Origin: DASSUW01 sp963811895
GTDB taxonomy: Bacteria; Actinomycetota; Thermoleophilia; Solirubrobacterales; Solirubrobacteraceae
Direction of reading: 5' to 3'
Length of the DNA: 64,000 nt
NCBI GenBank assembly: GCA_963811895.1
Contig: CAWETE010000012.1
Location: 248,001 to 312,000, forward strand
In this document: positions 8,355-16,194 of the stretch, one piece after another
Layout: every line of letters starts with the position of its first letter
Position numbering within the stretch: position 1 is the first letter of the stretch
Position numbers and translations under genes: made by a program
The notes under the pieces: model-generated
Told to the model about the DNA's origin: nothing
Database searches by the model: none
What the model saw: the letters and a program-made list of their open reading frames with translations, nothing else

Positions 8355-9221
8355 ATGGCGGCGACCACCCCGCAGACTGGAACGATCACGTCACGCGAGG
8401 CGGAGCAGGTCGAGGCGGCGAACGCCAGTGGGAAGACGCCGGTCGTCTTCATCCACGGGCTATGGCTGCTGCCCAGCAGCTGGGATCGCTGGGCCGAGCT
8501 GTTCGAGCAGAGCGGATATGCGGCGGTGACGCCGTCGTGGCCGGACGACCCGGAGACGATCGAGGAAGCGCGCGCGCATCCCGAGGTGTTCGCGCGCAAG
8601 ACGCTGGGCCAGGTCGCCGACCATGTCGCCGAGGTGATCCAGGCCCTTGCGAAAAAGCCCGTCGTGATGGGTCACTCGACCGGTGGGCTGATCGCCCAGA
8701 TGCTCGCCGACCGCGGGCTGTCGGCCGCCACGGTGGCCATCGATCCGGGCCCGTTCCGCGGCGTGCTGCCGCTCCCGATCTCGTCGCTGCGCTCCGCGGC
8801 TCCGGTGCTGGCCAATCCGCTGAACCGCAACCGTGCCGTGACGTTGACCCTCGACCAGTTCAAGTACGGGTGGGCGAACGCACTCAGCGACGAGGAGGCG
8901 AAAGAGCTCTACGACAGCTACCACGTGGCGGCGCCCGGGGTTGCGCTCATGCAGATGGCCAACGCCAATCTCAATCCGCGGACCGAGGCGAAGCTGGATC
9001 CCGGCAACCCAGACCGCGGGCCGCTGCTGATCATCGACGGGGAGAAGGACCACACGGTCCCGTGGGCGATCGCCAACGCCTCCTACAAGCGACAGCGTCG
9101 CAACGCGGCCGTGACGGAGATCACGAAGGTCCCCGACCGCGGCCACTCGCTGACCATCGACAGCGGCTGGCGCGAGGTAGCCGACACGGCGCTGCGGTTC
9201 GTGCAGCGGTTCACCCGGTAG
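8355..9221 (+). CDS. Alpha/beta hydrolase
   Basis: About 288 residues. The oxyanion-hole region 'VFIHGLWLLPSSW', the nucleophile elbow 'GHSTGG' and the late His in 'DRGHSLTID' outline a Ser-Asp-His hydrolase; the Asp is probably in 'IDGEKDHTVPW'. A very good ribosome site (AAGGAGG, 7 bases before the ATG) argues for high expression. There is no signal peptide, so it acts in the cytoplasm. The substrate is unknown; the lid region is not like haloalkane dehalogenases. The 36-base gap after the aldehyde dehydrogenase allows co-transcription. Confidence 0.8.
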   Translation: MAATTPQTGTITSREAEQVEAANASGKTPVVFIHGLWLLPSSWDRWAELFEQSGYAAVTPSWPDDPETIEEARAHPEVFARKTLGQVADHVAEVIQALAKKPVVMGHSTGGLIAQMLADRGLSAATVAIDPGPFRGVLPLPISSLRSAAPVLANPLNRNRAVTLTLDQFKYGWANALSDEEAKELYDSYHVAAPGVALMQMANANLNPRTEAKLDPGNPDRGPLLIIDGEKDHTVPWAIANASYKRQRRNAAVTEITKVPDRGHSLTIDSGWREVADTALRFVQRFTR

Positions 9222-9230
9222 CGTTCGGGC

Positions 9231-10376
9231 GTGGCCACCAGTGCCGAGTTGCTCAAGCGTCACCGGCCGTTCCTGAAGTACGACTCGCAGGAGTCCTACT
9301 TCTCCGACTCGGCGGCCACCTGGACGGACAACCCGGGCAACCGGCTGCTCGACAAGAACGGCAAGGAGCTCGCCTCCGCCGGCCACGGGCTCAGCCCCGC
9401 GTTCCTCGGCCTGACGTACCCCGACGGCCGCAAGGCCGACCGGCGGGACCTGATCGGCAACCCGTCGAAGAACTACCGCGAGCAGGCGCGCAAGCTGCAC
9501 GAGAACAAGCGCTACGCGAACCGCATGTACGGCCACGCGGTCGTCGACTCCAACGACGACCTCTGGCTGCAGTACTGGTTCTGGTACTTCTTCAACGACT
9601 ACAACCTGATCGGCAACTTCATCAAGGCCGGGTTGCACGAGGGCGACTGGGAGATGATCCAGATCCGCCTCCAGGACGAGACGCCCGACCTCGCGATCTT
9701 CGCGCAGCACGCCACCGCCGAGACGCGGCGCTGGAGCCAGGTCGATCTCGTGCCGGGCACGCAGCGGCCGCTCGTGTACGTCGCGCGCGGGTCGCACGCG
9801 GCGTACTTCGAGCCCGGCCGTCACTGGACGGGGCACTGGTTCGACTATGCGGACGCCAAGCGCAAGAGCCCTGAGATCTCGCTCAACATCGTCGTCGAGG
9901 AGGACGAGGACTGGCGGTGGATCCGGTGGCCGGGCCGCTGGGGCGATACGAAGAAGGGCGACAACCCGCTCGACTCCAACAGCCCTGATGGCCCGGCCGA
10001 CCACGACCAGTGGGACGACCCTCTGGTGATGGTCGAGAAGGCTGCGGAGCGCCCCCCGCCGCCGGAGGAGCGGCCGCGTCCACCGGCCGCCCCGCTCGTG
10101 CGCGTCGAGTGGGCGGGCAGCACCATCCGCGTCCTATACACGGTCCAGCCCGGTCCGGACCGCCGCATTCCGCGCGGCCTGGCGGTGACGATCAACTCGC
10201 CCGAGGAGACCGCACCGCCGACCACCGAGACATTCACGATCGCAACCCGCACCGGAAGCGTCGACCTGAAGACGGCGACCGATCCGTTGAAGTCCTACGA
10301 CGTCTACGTGAGCTGCGCGACGGCAGCCGGCCTGGCATCGCAGAGCGCGCGGGTCGATCTCGACCCGGCCGTCTGA
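9231..10376 (+). CDS. Vps62-related (DUF946-like) protein with C-terminal beta domain
   Basis: About 381 residues with a GTG start 9 bases after the hydrolase gene. The N-terminal 270 residues hold the Vps62-type core 'LQYWFWYFFNDYN ... HEGDWEMIQIRL', followed by 'VYVARGSHAAYFEPG' and a conserved WPGRWG. A Pro-rich linker (residues 270-290) leads to a C-terminal segment 'PLVRVEWAGSTIRVLY', probably an Ig-like beta domain. No signal peptide is seen. The family is of unknown function; the name comes from yeast Vps62. It converges on the aerolysin-like gene across a perfect palindrome. Confidence 0.7.
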   Translation: MATSAELLKRHRPFLKYDSQESYFSDSAATWTDNPGNRLLDKNGKELASAGHGLSPAFLGLTYPDGRKADRRDLIGNPSKNYREQARKLHENKRYANRMYGHAVVDSNDDLWLQYWFWYFFNDYNLIGNFIKAGLHEGDWEMIQIRLQDETPDLAIFAQHATAETRRWSQVDLVPGTQRPLVYVARGSHAAYFEPGRHWTGHWFDYADAKRKSPEISLNIVVEEDEDWRWIRWPGRWGDTKKGDNPLDSNSPDGPADHDQWDDPLVMVEKAAERPPPPEERPRPPAAPLVRVEWAGSTIRVLYTVQPGPDRRIPRGLAVTINSPEETAPPTTETFTIATRTGSVDLKTATDPLKSYDVYVSCATAAGLASQSARVDLDPAV

Positions 10377-10408
10377 CCGTCCGGGGCCGCCGCGGCGGCC
10401 CCGGACGG
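10377..10408. terminator. Bidirectional hairpin terminator
   Basis: A perfect 32-base palindrome with 16-base arms beginning CCGTCCGGGGCCGCCG. It fills the gap between the convergent Vps62-like and aerolysin-like genes. No U-tract follows, as is common in GC-rich actinobacteria. Confidence 0.75.
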
Positions 10409-10414
10409 CTCGGA

Positions 10415-11497
10415 TCAGCGGATCGCCAACAGCTCAGGCTTCGGCTGATGGAAGGGACGGAGAGAGCGGGTGCCGTCGAGGTTGAACTGGGTCAGCTTGA
10501 CCTCGAGGTCGTTGCTGCTGATCCCGGTGTACAGACCGGCGACCGTGCCGGCGGCACGGGCGCCGCTGGCGTACACGTATTCGCCCGAGAACGTGAACGG
10601 GACCTTCAGCACGGAGCGGGTGATGGCGACCGTCGCGTCCACGCGCGACCGGGCCGGGACGATCACGGGCTGGCGCCAGGCGAACGTGCGGGCCTCGGCA
10701 TGGCTTCCGTTCCACGTGAAGTTGGCCGAGCCCTCCACGGCGATCTGCCCCTCCGCGAGGCCGAACCAGCTGACCTTGGCGGTCGCGGTCACCTTGATCC
10801 CGACGGAGGTCGACCATCCGTGGGTGTCGGTGACGGTCTTCGAGCCGCTGATCTCCGTGCTCTGCTGCACCGAGGTGTCGTTGGTGTTCCTCACCTTGTC
10901 GAGCTGCTCGAGCTGGCTCGACTCGATGGTCGCGTGTGCGGTGTCGTAGTTCGCGTTGTAGGCGTCGAATTGCACCACCTGGTCGACGTCAAGGCACCAG
11001 GTCTGATTGCTGCCGCTGCCCACGTTGAGCGCGGTGACGCAGACACGCGACGCCGTGGGAGAGGCGGGAACGGTCACGTCGTAGCCGTGGGCAGAGCCGA
11101 ACTTCGGGTACGCCGCGCCGACGTCCGGGCGCGACCCGTTGGCCGTGATCGTCTGGATGGCCGATCCATCGACATCGACGCGCACCGACAACGGGGTCGT
11201 CGGGACGTCGCCGTCGGCCGCCCAGCCGGCCACGCGGATTGCCGTGCGGTCCGTCGTCTGCCGCGCCAGGTCGAGATTCCCCGTCGGGCTGATGACCGGC
11301 TTCGGGGGCGGCGGCGGGGGCTTGGGGTCGCAGATGGGCGGCGGGTTCGGCACGTCGCAGTCCGGCTTCGCGGACGCAGCCTGCGTCGTCGAGCCGAGCG
11401 CCAGCAGGCCCGCGCTCAGCAGGATCCCCAAGACGGCCAACAAGCCGAGACGGCGGATCAGGTGCGGCCCGTCTACGGGCATACGCGATGGATGCAT
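10415..11497 (-). CDS. Secreted protein with aerolysin/ETX-MTX2-like C-terminal region
   Basis: About 360 residues. The start is the ATG at 11497, because AGGAG lies 5 bases upstream. An N-terminal signal (Arg-rich, then 'LGLLAVLGILLSAGLLALG') is followed by a Pro-rich spacer (PPPPPPKP) and a middle domain with paired Cys. The C-terminal 150 residues are Ser/Thr/Val-rich alternating strands, 'STEISGSKTVTDTHGWSTS' then 'KVTATAKVSWF' and 'EGSANFTWNG', the pattern of the ETX/MTX2 pore-forming fold where amphipathic strands form the insertion loop. It could be a secreted beta-pore toxin or a harmless structural relative. I assign the fold by pattern only. Confidence 0.6.
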   Translation of the reverse strand: MHPSRMPVDGPHLIRRLGLLAVLGILLSAGLLALGSTTQAASAKPDCDVPNPPPICDPKPPPPPPKPVISPTGNLDLARQTTDRTAIRVAGWAADGDVPTTPLSVRVDVDGSAIQTITANGSRPDVGAAYPKFGSAHGYDVTVPASPTASRVCVTALNVGSGSNQTWCLDVDQVVQFDAYNANYDTAHATIESSQLEQLDKVRNTNDTSVQQSTEISGSKTVTDTHGWSTSVGIKVTATAKVSWFGLAEGQIAVEGSANFTWNGSHAEARTFAWRQPVIVPARSRVDATVAITRSVLKVPFTFSGEYVYASGARAAGTVAGLYTGISSNDLEVKLTQFNLDGTRSLRPFHQPKPELLAIR

Positions 11498-11606
11498 GTT
11501 CACTCCTGTTGGGGCGGGTTTGCGAGACGGCTGGCTGGTCGGCCGCCGTCAGTGGAAGAGGCGCGCCTCCCCGCCGCTGATACCGCTCGTCAATCCCGAG
11601 GTGCCG

Positions 11607-11629
11607 GCGCCTGAGCGCGGCTCAGGCGC
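11607..11629 (-). terminator. Hairpin at end of lipoprotein gene
   Basis: Ten-base arms GCGCCTGAGC and GCTCAGGCGC around a 3-base loop. It overlaps the stop codon of the leftward lipoprotein gene. The rest of the 11504-11621 gap holds only the upstream region of the aerolysin-like gene. Confidence 0.6.
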
Positions 11630-12437
11630 ACATGATCGGCTCCTTGGCTGCCGGCCAACGCTCGACGGCGTGCGGGTCGTCGGTGTCGACCAGGTAGGCC
11701 GCCTGCTTGTCGCGGCTGAGCCACAACTGGCGACCGCCACGGCGCCAGCCGGTGGAGATCGCATCCTCCGGCAGCGTCGCATCGTCGTCGAACGTGCCGC
11801 GGAGCAGCTCGGGAAACTCGCCGGTCGCGTCGCGGACGTACCAGTCAGCGCGCTGATCGTCAGGCCCGATGAGAAGAAAGGTGATGTCGGTCCAGGAGCA
11901 GTGCTCCGGCCCCTGGCGGGAGAGAACGCGTGTGACGGGCACCCGTTGGCCTGAGGCGTCCTCCCAGACGCCGATGCCCAGGTCGTCGGTCACCTCGGCG
12001 GGAAACTCTGCGGGGTCGCACTGCGCCCAGGCGACCACCCCCCACGCCACGTCATCGTCCCAGTCACGGATCCCGTCCGCGACGACGACCGAGACCTTGG
12101 TGCGCTCACCAACGTCGTACGACAGCAATGCACGGCCCGTGTCGTTGCGCTCGATGCGATAGCCCTTGAGCGGCATGCTGTAGCCGAGGCTGGACTCCTC
12201 GATGTAGTTGTCGAATGCGTCCTGTGCGCTCGACTGGACCGTCGCGAGGCCGTCGTCGTACTCGCCGGTCGAACGAAGGAAGGGCTTTGTGCCGTCGCAC
12301 TCGAGCGCGTCGACCGCAGCACGAGCGGTCAAAGGCCCTCTGTAGGGCGGGGCGGTCGACCGACCGCCGTCGACGGCGGACGCGGACCCACATCCCGCGC
12401 AGCTGAGGGCAATGACCACCGCGATCACGCTGCGCAT
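11622..12437 (-). CDS. Hypothetical lipoprotein
   Basis: About 271 residues. The second possible start (ATG at 12437) is preferred because it gives a compact signal, 'MRSVIAVVIALSCAGC', with a clear lipobox and lipidated Cys; an upstream GTG would add six residues. The mature protein is acidic, with further Cys residues that may pair outside the cell. No known domain is recognised. It is expected to be anchored on the outer face of the membrane. It stands alone, ending at a hairpin, with no operon partner. Confidence 0.65.
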   Translation of the reverse strand: MRSVIAVVIALSCAGCGSASAVDGGRSTAPPYRGPLTARAAVDALECDGTKPFLRSTGEYDDGLATVQSSAQDAFDNYIEESSLGYSMPLKGYRIERNDTGRALLSYDVGERTKVSVVVADGIRDWDDDVAWGVVAWAQCDPAEFPAEVTDDLGIGVWEDASGQRVPVTRVLSRQGPEHCSWTDITFLLIGPDDQRADWYVRDATGEFPELLRGTFDDDATLPEDAISTGWRRGGRQLWLSRDKQAAYLVDTDDPHAVERWPAAKEPIMCA

Positions 12438-12484
12438 CGTGATGACACTACGCACGGAAGCTCTCTACATCACAACCATGTCAA

Positions 12485-12811
12485 CTAGGCGTTGAGGTCT
12501 CCGTCGAGGACCGGCCGCAGGAAGCTTCGCTCGTAGCGCAGCACGCAGCCCGACTCCTCGCGGATGCGGTCGGCGGCGACGAAGTCCGGCTCGCGCCCGA
12601 AGGCCTGGCGGTACTCCTCGTAGGCGGCGAGGCTCGGGAAGGTGAACAGCGCGTAGGCGACGTCGCTCGCGCCCTCCGACGGAAGGAAGTACCCGTGGTG
12701 CTGTCCGCCCGACCGCTCGACGAGCGCGATCCAGCGCTTGGCGAAGCGCTCGAAGGCGTCGAGCTTCGACGGGTCGATCTCGTAGCGCAGGTGACACGTG
12801 ACCGGTGGCAT
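12485..12811 (-). CDS. NIPSNAP-family protein
   Basis: About 108 residues, one ferredoxin-like alpha/beta domain. 'CHLRYEIDPSKLDAFERFAKRWIALVERSGG' with 'HHGYFLP' and 'ALFTFPSLAAYEEYRQAF' match the NIPSNAP pattern (dimeric alpha-beta barrel). Family members are of uncertain enzymatic role. It is divergent from the P450 gene across 37 bases. Confidence 0.8.
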   Translation of the reverse strand: MPPVTCHLRYEIDPSKLDAFERFAKRWIALVERSGGQHHGYFLPSEGASDVAYALFTFPSLAAYEEYRQAFGREPDFVAADRIREESGCVLRYERSFLRPVLDGDLNA

Positions 12812-12848
12812 GGCGAAAGCGTGACGCGATGCGCGTCAGCATGTGCGC

Positions 12849-14060
12849 ATGGAGCTGGGACAGCGGTTCCCGATCGGCCACGGCGCTCGCCTGGAGGAGC
12901 TCGAGGAGGACCCGCATGCGCTGCTGGCGCGCCTGCGCGAGCGGGAGCCGGTGTCGTGGCTGCCCGTGCTGGACGGGTGGCTCGTGACCCGTCGCGACCT
13001 CGCGATGCAGGTGATGCGGGACCCGGAGACCTTCACCGTCGACGACCCGCGCTTCTCCACCGGGCAGGTCGTCGGCTCGAGCATGCTCACGCTCGACGGG
13101 GTGGAGCACCGCCGCCACCGGGAGCCGTTCGCCCGCCCGTTCCGTCTCGCCCCCGTGCGCGAGCGGTTCACCGAGGTCGTGGCCGAGGAGACCGAGCGGT
13201 TGCTAGACGCCATCGAGCCGGCCGGTCGGGCGGAGCTGCGGACCAGCCTGACGGGCCCGCTGGCGGTCGCGGTGGTCACGAACGCGCTCGGCTTCGAGGA
13301 CGCCGACGTGGGCGCGGTGCTCGGCTGGTACCAGCGGATCGTGGCGGCGGTGACCGACATCACCGCGGGCCTCCCGCTCAGTGACAGCGGACGCGCGGCC
13401 TACGAGGCGCTGTCCGCCGCGATCGGCCCGGCGCTCGATCGCGAGCCCGCCGCCTCGCTGCTCGCCGCCGCGGCGAGCCAGGCCGGCGGACTGGAGCGCG
13501 AGCGCGTCATCTCCAACGCCGCCGTGATGCTCTTCGGCGGCATCGAGACCACCGACGGCATGATCGCCAACGCCGTCCTGCACCTGCTCTCGCATCCCGA
13601 TCAGCTCGCGCTCGTGGAGGCGGACGCCGGCCTGCTGCCCAACGCGATCGAGGAGTCGCTGCGGCTCGAGCCCGCCGCCGCGGTCATCGACCGCTACGCG
13701 ACCGCCGACGTCGAGCTCGCCGGCGCGCCGATCCGCCGCGGCGAGCTCGTGCGGATCTCGATCGCCGGCGCCAACCGCGACCCGGAGGTCTTCCCGGACC
13801 CCGATCGCTTCGACGTGCGGCGCGAGAACGCGCACCGTCACGTGGCGTTCGCGCACGGCCCGCACGTGTGCATCGGGATGCACCTGGCGCGGCTGGAGGC
13901 CCACACCGCCGTCGAGCGGCTGCTGCGACGCCTGCCCGCCCTGCGCCTGGACCCGGCTCGCCCGGCCGAGCCGCGCGGCCTCGTGTTCCGCAAGCCGCCC
14001 GCGCTGCACGTCCTCTGGACTGCTGATTCCGCCCCGTGCGACGATCTGAAGCCATGCTGA
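12849..14060 (+). CDS. Cytochrome P450
   Basis: About 403 residues, a full soluble bacterial P450. The I-helix oxygen-binding motif is 'MLFGGIETTDGM' (Glu-Thr rather than the common Asp-Thr), the ExxR motif is 'EESLRLEP', and the heme ligand Cys is in 'FAHGPHVCIGMHLAR'. The start is the ATG giving MELGQRFP; an in-frame ATG two codons earlier is less likely. The substrate is unknown. No ferredoxin gene is adjacent, so electrons must come from elsewhere. Its end overlaps the next gene by 7 bases, so the two are coupled. Confidence 0.92.
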   Translation: MELGQRFPIGHGARLEELEEDPHALLARLREREPVSWLPVLDGWLVTRRDLAMQVMRDPETFTVDDPRFSTGQVVGSSMLTLDGVEHRRHREPFARPFRLAPVRERFTEVVAEETERLLDAIEPAGRAELRTSLTGPLAVAVVTNALGFEDADVGAVLGWYQRIVAAVTDITAGLPLSDSGRAAYEALSAAIGPALDREPAASLLAAAASQAGGLERERVISNAAVMLFGGIETTDGMIANAVLHLLSHPDQLALVEADAGLLPNAIEESLRLEPAAAVIDRYATADVELAGAPIRRGELVRISIAGANRDPEVFPDPDRFDVRRENAHRHVAFAHGPHVCIGMHLARLEAHTAVERLLRRLPALRLDPARPAEPRGLVFRKPPALHVLWTADSAPCDDLKPC

Positions 14061-14617
14061 TCTACTCGATGAGCGTCTCGGCGGACGGCTTCATCAACGA
14101 CCGCGAGGGTGCGTTCGATTGGTCGGCCCCGAGCGAGGAGCTGTTTCGTTTTCACACCGCGCTGGTGAGCGAGCTCGGTGGTTGTCTGCTCGGCCGCAGG
14201 CTCTACGAGTCGATGCTGGTGTGGGAGACGGATCCATCGTTGCGCGAGAACGAGCTCGGGGCCGCGTTCGCGGATGTCTGGTGCGCGATCCCGAAGGTCG
14301 TCTTCAGCCGCACGCTCGACAGTGTCCAGGGCAACGCCCGGCTCGCCGAGGCGTCAGTGGCCGAGGAGATCGCCGCGGCGCTCGACGCGACCGACAAGGA
14401 CGTCGAGATCGGCGGCGCCGGCTTGGCCGCGCAGGCGATCGAGCTCGGCCTGGTCGACGAGCTGCGCATGTTCCGCAACCCGGTCGTCGTCGGTGGCGGG
14501 ACGCCGTTCTTCCCGCCGGTCACCGACGACATCGCGCTGGACCTGATCGAGACCAGGACGTTCGGCTCGCGCGTGATCTACGAGCGCTACGTGCGCGCCC
14601 GCGATGAGTCGGAGTGA
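14054..14617 (+). CDS. RibD C-terminal/dihydrofolate-reductase-like protein (1 of 4)
   Basis: About 187 residues. 'LIYSMSVSADGFIND' at the N-terminus, 'CLLGRRLYESM' and 'DVEIGGAGLAAQAIELGLVDELRMF' follow the RibD_C fold that binds NADPH. This is a stand-alone domain without the RibD deaminase, so it is not the riboflavin enzyme. Substrates of these small reductases are mostly unknown. The start codon lies inside the P450 gene, so it may act with the P450. Confidence 0.82.
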   Translation: MLIYSMSVSADGFINDREGAFDWSAPSEELFRFHTALVSELGGCLLGRRLYESMLVWETDPSLRENELGAAFADVWCAIPKVVFSRTLDSVQGNARLAEASVAEEIAAALDATDKDVEIGGAGLAAQAIELGLVDELRMFRNPVVVGGGTPFFPPVTDDIALDLIETRTFGSRVIYERYVRARDESE

Positions 14618-14622
14618 GGCGC

Positions 14623-15171
14623 CTAGCCCCGGTCCAGCTTGTGCCACGGCCGCGGGTCGGTCCGCACAAGGGAGTACATGAGAACGTCGTGGTTTCGGCC
14701 GTCGTTGAAGAACGCGCCGCGAACCGTTCCCTCCAGCGTGAACCCGCACTTCTCGGCGATACGGCAGGAGGCGGTGTTCGCGGGAACGATCACCAGATGG
14801 ATGCGATACCTCTGCTTGGCGGCGAACAGGTAGTCCACCACGAGCTGAACGGCCTCCGTCGCATAGCCGCGGCCGGCGTGGCGGTCACCGTAGAGCTGGT
14901 AGGAGAGCTCGAAGCAATCCCAATAGCTGACGGCTCTGAAGAACTCGATGTGGCCGACCATCTCGCCGTTGTCGGAGGTGACGATCAGCAGCGTGCCTTC
15001 GTCCGGCTTCCAGAAGCCGTGCTCGGCGAACTCGCGTCGAAAGTCGGGCTCGGACAGGACGCCAAGCGGAAAGTGAGGGCCGCGGTCGGCGATGTTCACG
15101 TGCGCGGCGTACATCGCGTCCAGGTCGGGTTCGCGTACCGGCCGCAGCTGGGTCAGTCGTCCGTGCAGCAT
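14623..15171 (-). CDS. GNAT N-acetyltransferase (RimJ/RimL type)
   Basis: About 182 residues. The acetyl-CoA-binding loop appears as 'HAGRGYATEAVQLVVDYLF' and the C-terminal motif as 'NTASCRIAEKCGFTLEGTVRG', typical of GNATs that acetylate ribosomal proteins or small amines. It is convergent with the preceding reductase gene across 5 bases. The substrate is not predictable. Confidence 0.85.
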   Translation of the reverse strand: MLHGRLTQLRPVREPDLDAMYAAHVNIADRGPHFPLGVLSEPDFRREFAEHGFWKPDEGTLLIVTSDNGEMVGHIEFFRAVSYWDCFELSYQLYGDRHAGRGYATEAVQLVVDYLFAAKQRYRIHLVIVPANTASCRIAEKCGFTLEGTVRGAFFNDGRNHDVLMYSLVRTDPRPWHKLDRG

Positions 15172-15274
15172 GGAGGTCGGGTCCGATTATGGACCCTGCG
15201 CAACGGGCGAAACCGGCGGGGCTCGGAGCCGGGCGCGCCGGGCGCAGGTGGGCCCAACCGCCGCGCGCGCGATG

Positions 15275-15850
15275 TCATCGATCGGTAAGCCGGTACCGCA
15301 CGTGGGTCACCTGGTCGAAGGCACCCACCTCGATCTGCTCCAACGCCAGCGGCGCGTCGAGCTCACCGAACAGGCGGGTCCCGCCTCCGAGGAGGATCGG
15401 CACGATGTGGAGGGAGACCTCGTCGACGAGGCCCTCGCCGATGAACTGCCGGGCGCTGTCGGCGCCGCCCCCGATCGCGACGAGCTTCCCGCCGGCGGCG
15501 GCCTTGGCCTGCTCGACCGCCGCCCCGGTCCCGTCGACGAAGGTGTAGACGCCTCCCTCGGGCGAGCTCGCCGGCGGCTCGTGCGTGAGCACGAACGTGG
15601 GGATCCTCACAGAGCCGGTAGGGCCGTCGGCGCCCCAATAGGGGAGGGAGTCGTCATAGGTCCGCCGGCCGCAGACGATGGCTCCCGTCTCTCCCAGCAT
15701 CTCGGTGAGCAGCTGCTTCCCGCGGTCGTCGTTGAACGCCCACTCGTGGAGCCGTTCGCCGCCGCGGCCGAGCGGCCCCTCGGTGGCCTGCTCGGGGCCG
15801 GTGATGAAGCCGTCGAGGGAGATGCTGATGTCGAACACGACCTTGCTCAT
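15275..15850 (-). CDS. RibD C-terminal/dihydrofolate-reductase-like protein (2 of 4)
   Basis: About 191 residues. 'VVFDISISLDGFITGP', 'AIVCGRRTYDD' and 'LVAIGGGADSARQFIGEGLVDEVSLHIVP' show the RibD_C nucleotide-binding fold. The ATG at 15850 (MSKVV) is chosen over an in-frame start six codons upstream, because it leaves room after the VOC gene that ends at 15855. Likely co-transcribed with the VOC protein. Confidence 0.85.
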   Translation of the reverse strand: MSKVVFDISISLDGFITGPEQATEGPLGRGGERLHEWAFNDDRGKQLLTEMLGETGAIVCGRRTYDDSLPYWGADGPTGSVRIPTFVLTHEPPASSPEGGVYTFVDGTGAAVEQAKAAAGGKLVAIGGGADSARQFIGEGLVDEVSLHIVPILLGGGTRLFGELDAPLALEQIEVGAFDQVTHVRYRLTDR

Positions 15851-15854
15851 CGGA

Positions 15855-16184
15855 CTAGAGTGGCGCACCGCCGAACCCGACTTCGTTGCCGTCGGGGTCG
15901 CGGTAGGTCACCTTGCGCACGCCGTTGGAGTACGTCTCGCGCTCGGAGGGCTCGAGGCCGCGCGCGGCGATCCCGGCCACGACGCCGTCGAGGTCGTCGA
16001 CGAAGAGCGTCACGACGGAGTGTCCCGCCTCGGCGTGCTCGACGATGTAGACGGACCGGTCGTCGGCCAGCGTCCACACCGCCTCGGTGTCGTGCGGGAA
16101 GAAGGACGGCTCGCCGAGCAGCTGCTCGTACCACGGTCGCGCCGCCGGGAAGTCACGCACGCGCAGGCCCGCGAAGAGATGCAT
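15855..16184 (-). CDS. VOC (glyoxalase/bleomycin-resistance) family protein
   Basis: About 109 residues, one VOC domain of two beta-alpha-beta-beta-beta units. 'FPAARPWYEQLLGEPSFF' opens it, 'HSVVTLFVDDLDGVV' starts the second half, and 'VTYRDPDGNEVGF' carries the usual C-terminal metal-ligand Glu. It may be a lyase or a resistance/binding protein; nothing distinguishes these. It sits between the nitrilase-like gene and a reductase gene on the same strand with gaps of about 10 and 4 bases. Confidence 0.82.
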   Translation of the reverse strand: MHLFAGLRVRDFPAARPWYEQLLGEPSFFPHDTEAVWTLADDRSVYIVEHAEAGHSVVTLFVDDLDGVVAGIAARGLEPSERETYSNGVRKVTYRDPDGNEVGFGGAPL

Positions 16185-16194
16185 CGGCGCGAGT

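Noticed and set aside
6896..9874. A 992-codon open frame on the plus strand
   Set aside because: Runs out of frame through three recognised genes, with low-complexity Arg-rich translation and no motif.
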